Below, one piece after another: positions 61,300 through 64,000 of a stretch of DNA of 64,000 nucleotides. Origin of the DNA: Liolophura sinensis (taxonomy: Eukaryota > Mollusca > Polyplacophora > Chitonida > Chitonidae). The DNA lies in the NCBI RefSeq assembly GCF_032854445.1, contig NC_088302.1, positions 57,516,237-57,580,236 of the forward strand, in the 5' to 3' direction. Numbering within the stretch: the stretch's first letter is position 1; each line of letters begins with the position of its first letter. The notes under the pieces are model-generated. The model saw only the letters and a list, made by a program, of their open reading frames with translations. It did not search any database and was not told where the DNA came from. Both the position numbers and the translations under genes were made by a program.

Positions 61300-61515
61300 C
61301 ATATTAGGTGTTCCAGCACAGCACTCTAATCAGGCACCACAATGGTGGCCCTATTTGTGGAAAAGACATTATCAATGCCTACATACATCAGTGCGATAGG
61401 CCAAGCCCAGGTCAGCCCATGGGGTGTCATGTCTGGTTTTCCCAGCATAGCACTCCAATCAGGCAGCACAACGTTGGTCCTATTTGTGGAAAAGTCACTA
61501 TCAATGCTTACAAAA
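61300..61515. repeat. Twofold direct repeat, about 136 bp apart
   Basis: CAGCACAGCACTCTAATCAG and CCCTATTTGTGGAAAAGACA recur at about 61445 and 61479 as CAGCATAGCACTCCAATCAG and TCCTATTTGTGGAAAAGTCA. A diverged third piece lies at about 61230-61300. Confidence 0.8.
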
Positions 61516-62072
61516 GTCAAAATGTATTTGTACACACCTCTTCAGATGAAATGGTTAGACATTGTTGGTCTGACACTCTCATGCACAAACTCTCCCTGAG
61601 GGTAACATTATGACAGGTAACACATATAACACCCTGAGAGCTCTATCTACAAGCAGTTTAATCTGCTCCTCATCAAGTATTAACTCCTGCTTTGTGTTGT
61701 CAGGAAACCATACATCTCAATTCCACATGGCCCAAGGCTGACAGAATCTCCACCCCCCCCCCCCCCCCACCCCTACAACCCCAACCACAGGAATCACTGA
61801 GGCAACCAATGATATATCAAGTTCTCTGTCAGTCTACATGTACAATCCCAAACTGCTAGTGTGATTATTACTTACTGAAAATTCATATGACAACCAGAAA
61901 CTTCTGTTCTCAAATAACAATCCCATATCCATACAATAATTGAAAGTATACAGAGAGTAACTGTGACCAACATGTACCCATGTAGATACCGGACAATCCG
62001 ACTCTTGGGCTAATGAAAGTTACAAGGTTTTGAAAATGGACAAAGATGAACTATGAATGTTTTATGGATTAC

Positions 62073-62204
62073 CTTTGCCTTGCGTCCTCATCAAATGACA
62101 TCACCAGTTTCTTCCACCTGTGGATGTAAGGGAATTGTTGAGGGTCTACAGGCACATCTTCAAGCGCACGCAAAACATCCAAATCTAGCTTAGTGGCCTC
62201 CGTT
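62073..62204 (-). CDS. Internal coding exon of a minus-strand gene
   Basis: The acceptor GTTGTTGTAG precedes 62204 and the donor CAAAG|GTAATC follows 62073. The 132-nt exon has phase 2 at both ends and encodes TEATKLDLDVLRALEDV, then PVDPQQFPYIHRWKKLVMSF, then DEDARQ. The ALxxxPxDxxxFPYxxRWKKLVxSF pattern faintly resembles the end of glutathione-S-transferase-like C-terminal domains in EF1B and related proteins (FPHxxRWYxHIxSY). That is a hint only. The rest of the gene lies beyond the right edge or in unrecognised exons. The acceptor sits at the end of a tandem array of its own copies. Confidence 0.6.
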
Positions 62205-62530
62205 CTACAACAACAAAAACATCCAAATCTTAGATTAGTGGCATCCATTCTAAAACAACAAAAACATCCAAATCTTAGATCAGTGGCATCCATTCTACAA
62301 CAACAAAAACTTCAAAATCTAGTTTAGTGGCCTCCGTTCTAAAACAACAAGAACATCCAAATCTAGTTTAGTGGCCTCCGTTCTACAGCAACAAAACCCC
62401 CCAAACCTATTTTAGTGACCTCCACTCTACAACAACAAATACATCCAAATCTAAGATTGGTGTCATCCGTTCTACAACAAAAACATCCAAATCTAGCTTA
62501 GTGACCTCTGTTTTACAACAACAACAACAA
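62180..62530 (-). repeat. 44-45 bp tandem repeat carrying the acceptor and start of the 62204 exon
   Basis: On the plus strand the word TCCGTTCTACAACAACAAAA (variants TCCATTCTA, TCCACTCTA) recurs at about 62199, 62244, 62289, 62333, 62377, 62421, 62465 and 62509. Read on the minus strand, each copy is a T-rich tract, TTGTAG or TTTTAG, then AAYGGANGCCACT and a TTTGGATGTT stretch, which is the exon's own first 30 bases. One copy is the functional boundary and seven are upstream decoys. Confidence 0.9.
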
Positions 62531-62693
62531 CTCCGTAAAATTATCAAATTTATCAAAACTAATCCGAAATTGCTTTTCTACATAAAAAAAACTTCATGGC
62601 AGAAACTGCATTTTATGTTGCCTTTTCATTTAAAGGAAGACTTTCAATACAATTAGGACACATTTTATCTCTCATTTTCCCAGTTTCATGACC

Positions 62694-64000
62694 TAGGCCT
62701 ATAAAACATACCATCACCTGTAGGACTGTGTTCTGCAATCACCCCATCTCTATTGTCGCAGCGTGACCTAGGCCTACACACACACCATCACCTGCAGGAC
62801 TGCGTCTGTCATCACCCCATATCTATTGTCACAGCGTGACCTAGGCCTACACACACACCATCACTTGTAGGACTGCGTCTGTCATTACCCCATCTCTATT
62901 GTCACAGCGTGACCTAGGCCATCATCACATTTCTATTGTCACAGCATGACCTGGGCAATCACCCCATCTCTAATGTCACAGCAAAACCTAGGCCATCACC
63001 CCATCTCTATTGTCACAGCATGACCTAGGCCATCACCCCATCTCTATTGTCACAGCATGACCTAGGCCTACACACACACCATCACCTGTAGGACTGTGTC
63101 TGCCACCACCCCATCTCTATTGTCACAGCATCACCTAGGCCATCACCCCATCTCTCCTGTCACAGCGTGACCTAGGCCCACGCACATACATTCACCTGTA
63201 GGACTGTGTCTGCCACCACCCCATCTCTATTGTCACAGCATGACATAGGCCTACACACACCCCATCACCTGTAGCACTGTGTCTGCCATCACCCTATCCC
63301 TATTGTCACAGCATGACCTAGGCCATCACCCCATCTCTATTGTCACAGCATGACCTAGGCCTACACACACACCATCACCTGTAGCACTGTGTCCGCCATC
63401 ACCCTATCCCTACTGTCACACCATGACCTCGGCCTACACACACACCATCACCTATAGCACTGTGTCTGCCATCACCCTATCCCTATTGTCACAGTGTGAC
63501 CTCAGCCTAGACACACACCATCACCTACAGCACTGTGTCTGCCACCACCCCATCTCTACTGTCACAGCATGACCTAGGCCATCACCCCATCTCTATTGTC
63601 ACAGCATGACCTAGGCCATCACCCCATCTCTATTGTCACAGCATGACCTGGGCCATCACCCCATCTCTATTGTCACAGCATGACCTAGGCCATCACCCCA
63701 TCTCTATTGTCACAGCATGACCTAGGCCTACACACATACCATCACCTGTAGCACTGTGTCTGCCATCACCTCATCTCTATTGCCACATCGTGACGTAGGG
63801 CTACACACACACCATCACCTGCAGGACTGTGTCTGTCATTACCCCATCTCTATTGTCACAGCGTGACCTGGGCCTACACACACACCATCACCTGTAGCAC
63901 TGTGTTCTGCCATCACCCCATCTCTATTGTCACAGCATCACCTAGGCCTACACACATACATGTACCATCACCTGAAGGACTTTGTCTGCCACCACCCCAT
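62694..64000. repeat. 73-bp and 37-bp minisatellite, runs off the right edge
   Basis: The unit has TATTGTCACAGCATGACCTA, GGCCTACACACACACCATCA, CCTGTAGGACTGTGTCTGCC and ATCACCCCATCTC. Short 37-bp units lack the middle (TAGGCC joined directly to ATCACCCC). About 22 units of both kinds are visible. The array continues beyond the window. Confidence 0.93.

Larger units (their letters stand above)
59243..62072 (-). other. Intron between the two minus-strand exons (2.8 kb)
   Basis: Runs from the donor GTAATCC (GT at 62072-62071) to the acceptor at 59244. It contains two copies of a TTCAAGGAGTTTNCCAGGAG sequence (near 59430 and 60693), a SINE fragment at 60822-60945, a CAAT-type microsatellite near 61195-61217, a duplicated block at 61300-61515 and a C homopolymer near 61754-61768. 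No exon is seen. Confidence 0.6.

Overview
This is a eukaryotic, animal window. It is AT-rich and sparse in exons, with GT-AG introns, tRNA-derived SINE sequences and decayed DNA-transposon and retroelement pieces. Very many minisatellites are present: by eye about 40% of the window, and over half of the main gene. The SINE types (one ending in ACTC repeats, one ending in a CAATCAAATAAAT-like tail) and the abundant TACATGTA and TAGGCCTA words resemble mollusc or other lophotrochozoan genomes. That placement is recognition, not a search result.

The one gene I can assemble with confidence runs on the + strand from 4044 to 42548. Six exons join with compatible phases into a 465-residue open frame: signal region, lumenal PA domain, one transmembrane segment and a cytosolic RING-H2 finger. 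It is a Goliath-group PA-TM-RING E3 ubiquitin ligase, related to vertebrate RNF130/RNF149/RNF150. Its introns hold about fifteen minisatellite arrays, including a 7.3 kb array of 54-bp units (6561-13845) and a 3 kb array of 68/74-bp units (17035-20075).

On the - strand, two phase-compatible exons (62204-62073 and 59242-59062) form the 3' end of a second gene, which enters from beyond the right edge. I cannot name it. Weaker single-exon candidates lie at 1535-1469 (-), 46691-46483 (-) and 47281-47466 (+).

Mobile DNA: foldback or MITE-like elements at 570-1235, 1996-2389 and 54019-54538; SINEs at 31770-32118 and 41664-42010 plus fragments; a broken reverse-transcriptase fragment (about 52570-51890, -) that splits one minisatellite; and a broken Tigger/Jerky-type transposase (about 55668-56935, +).

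The most interesting signal is a repeated pattern. Three separate exon-intron boundaries lie at the end of a minisatellite whose unit contains the splice site plus adjacent exon bases: the acceptor of RING exon 5 (nine 60-64 bp copies), the donor of exon 3 (six 36-bp copies), and the acceptor of the - strand exon at 62204 (eight 44-45 bp copies). Each authentic splice site therefore sits in a row of near-identical decoys.
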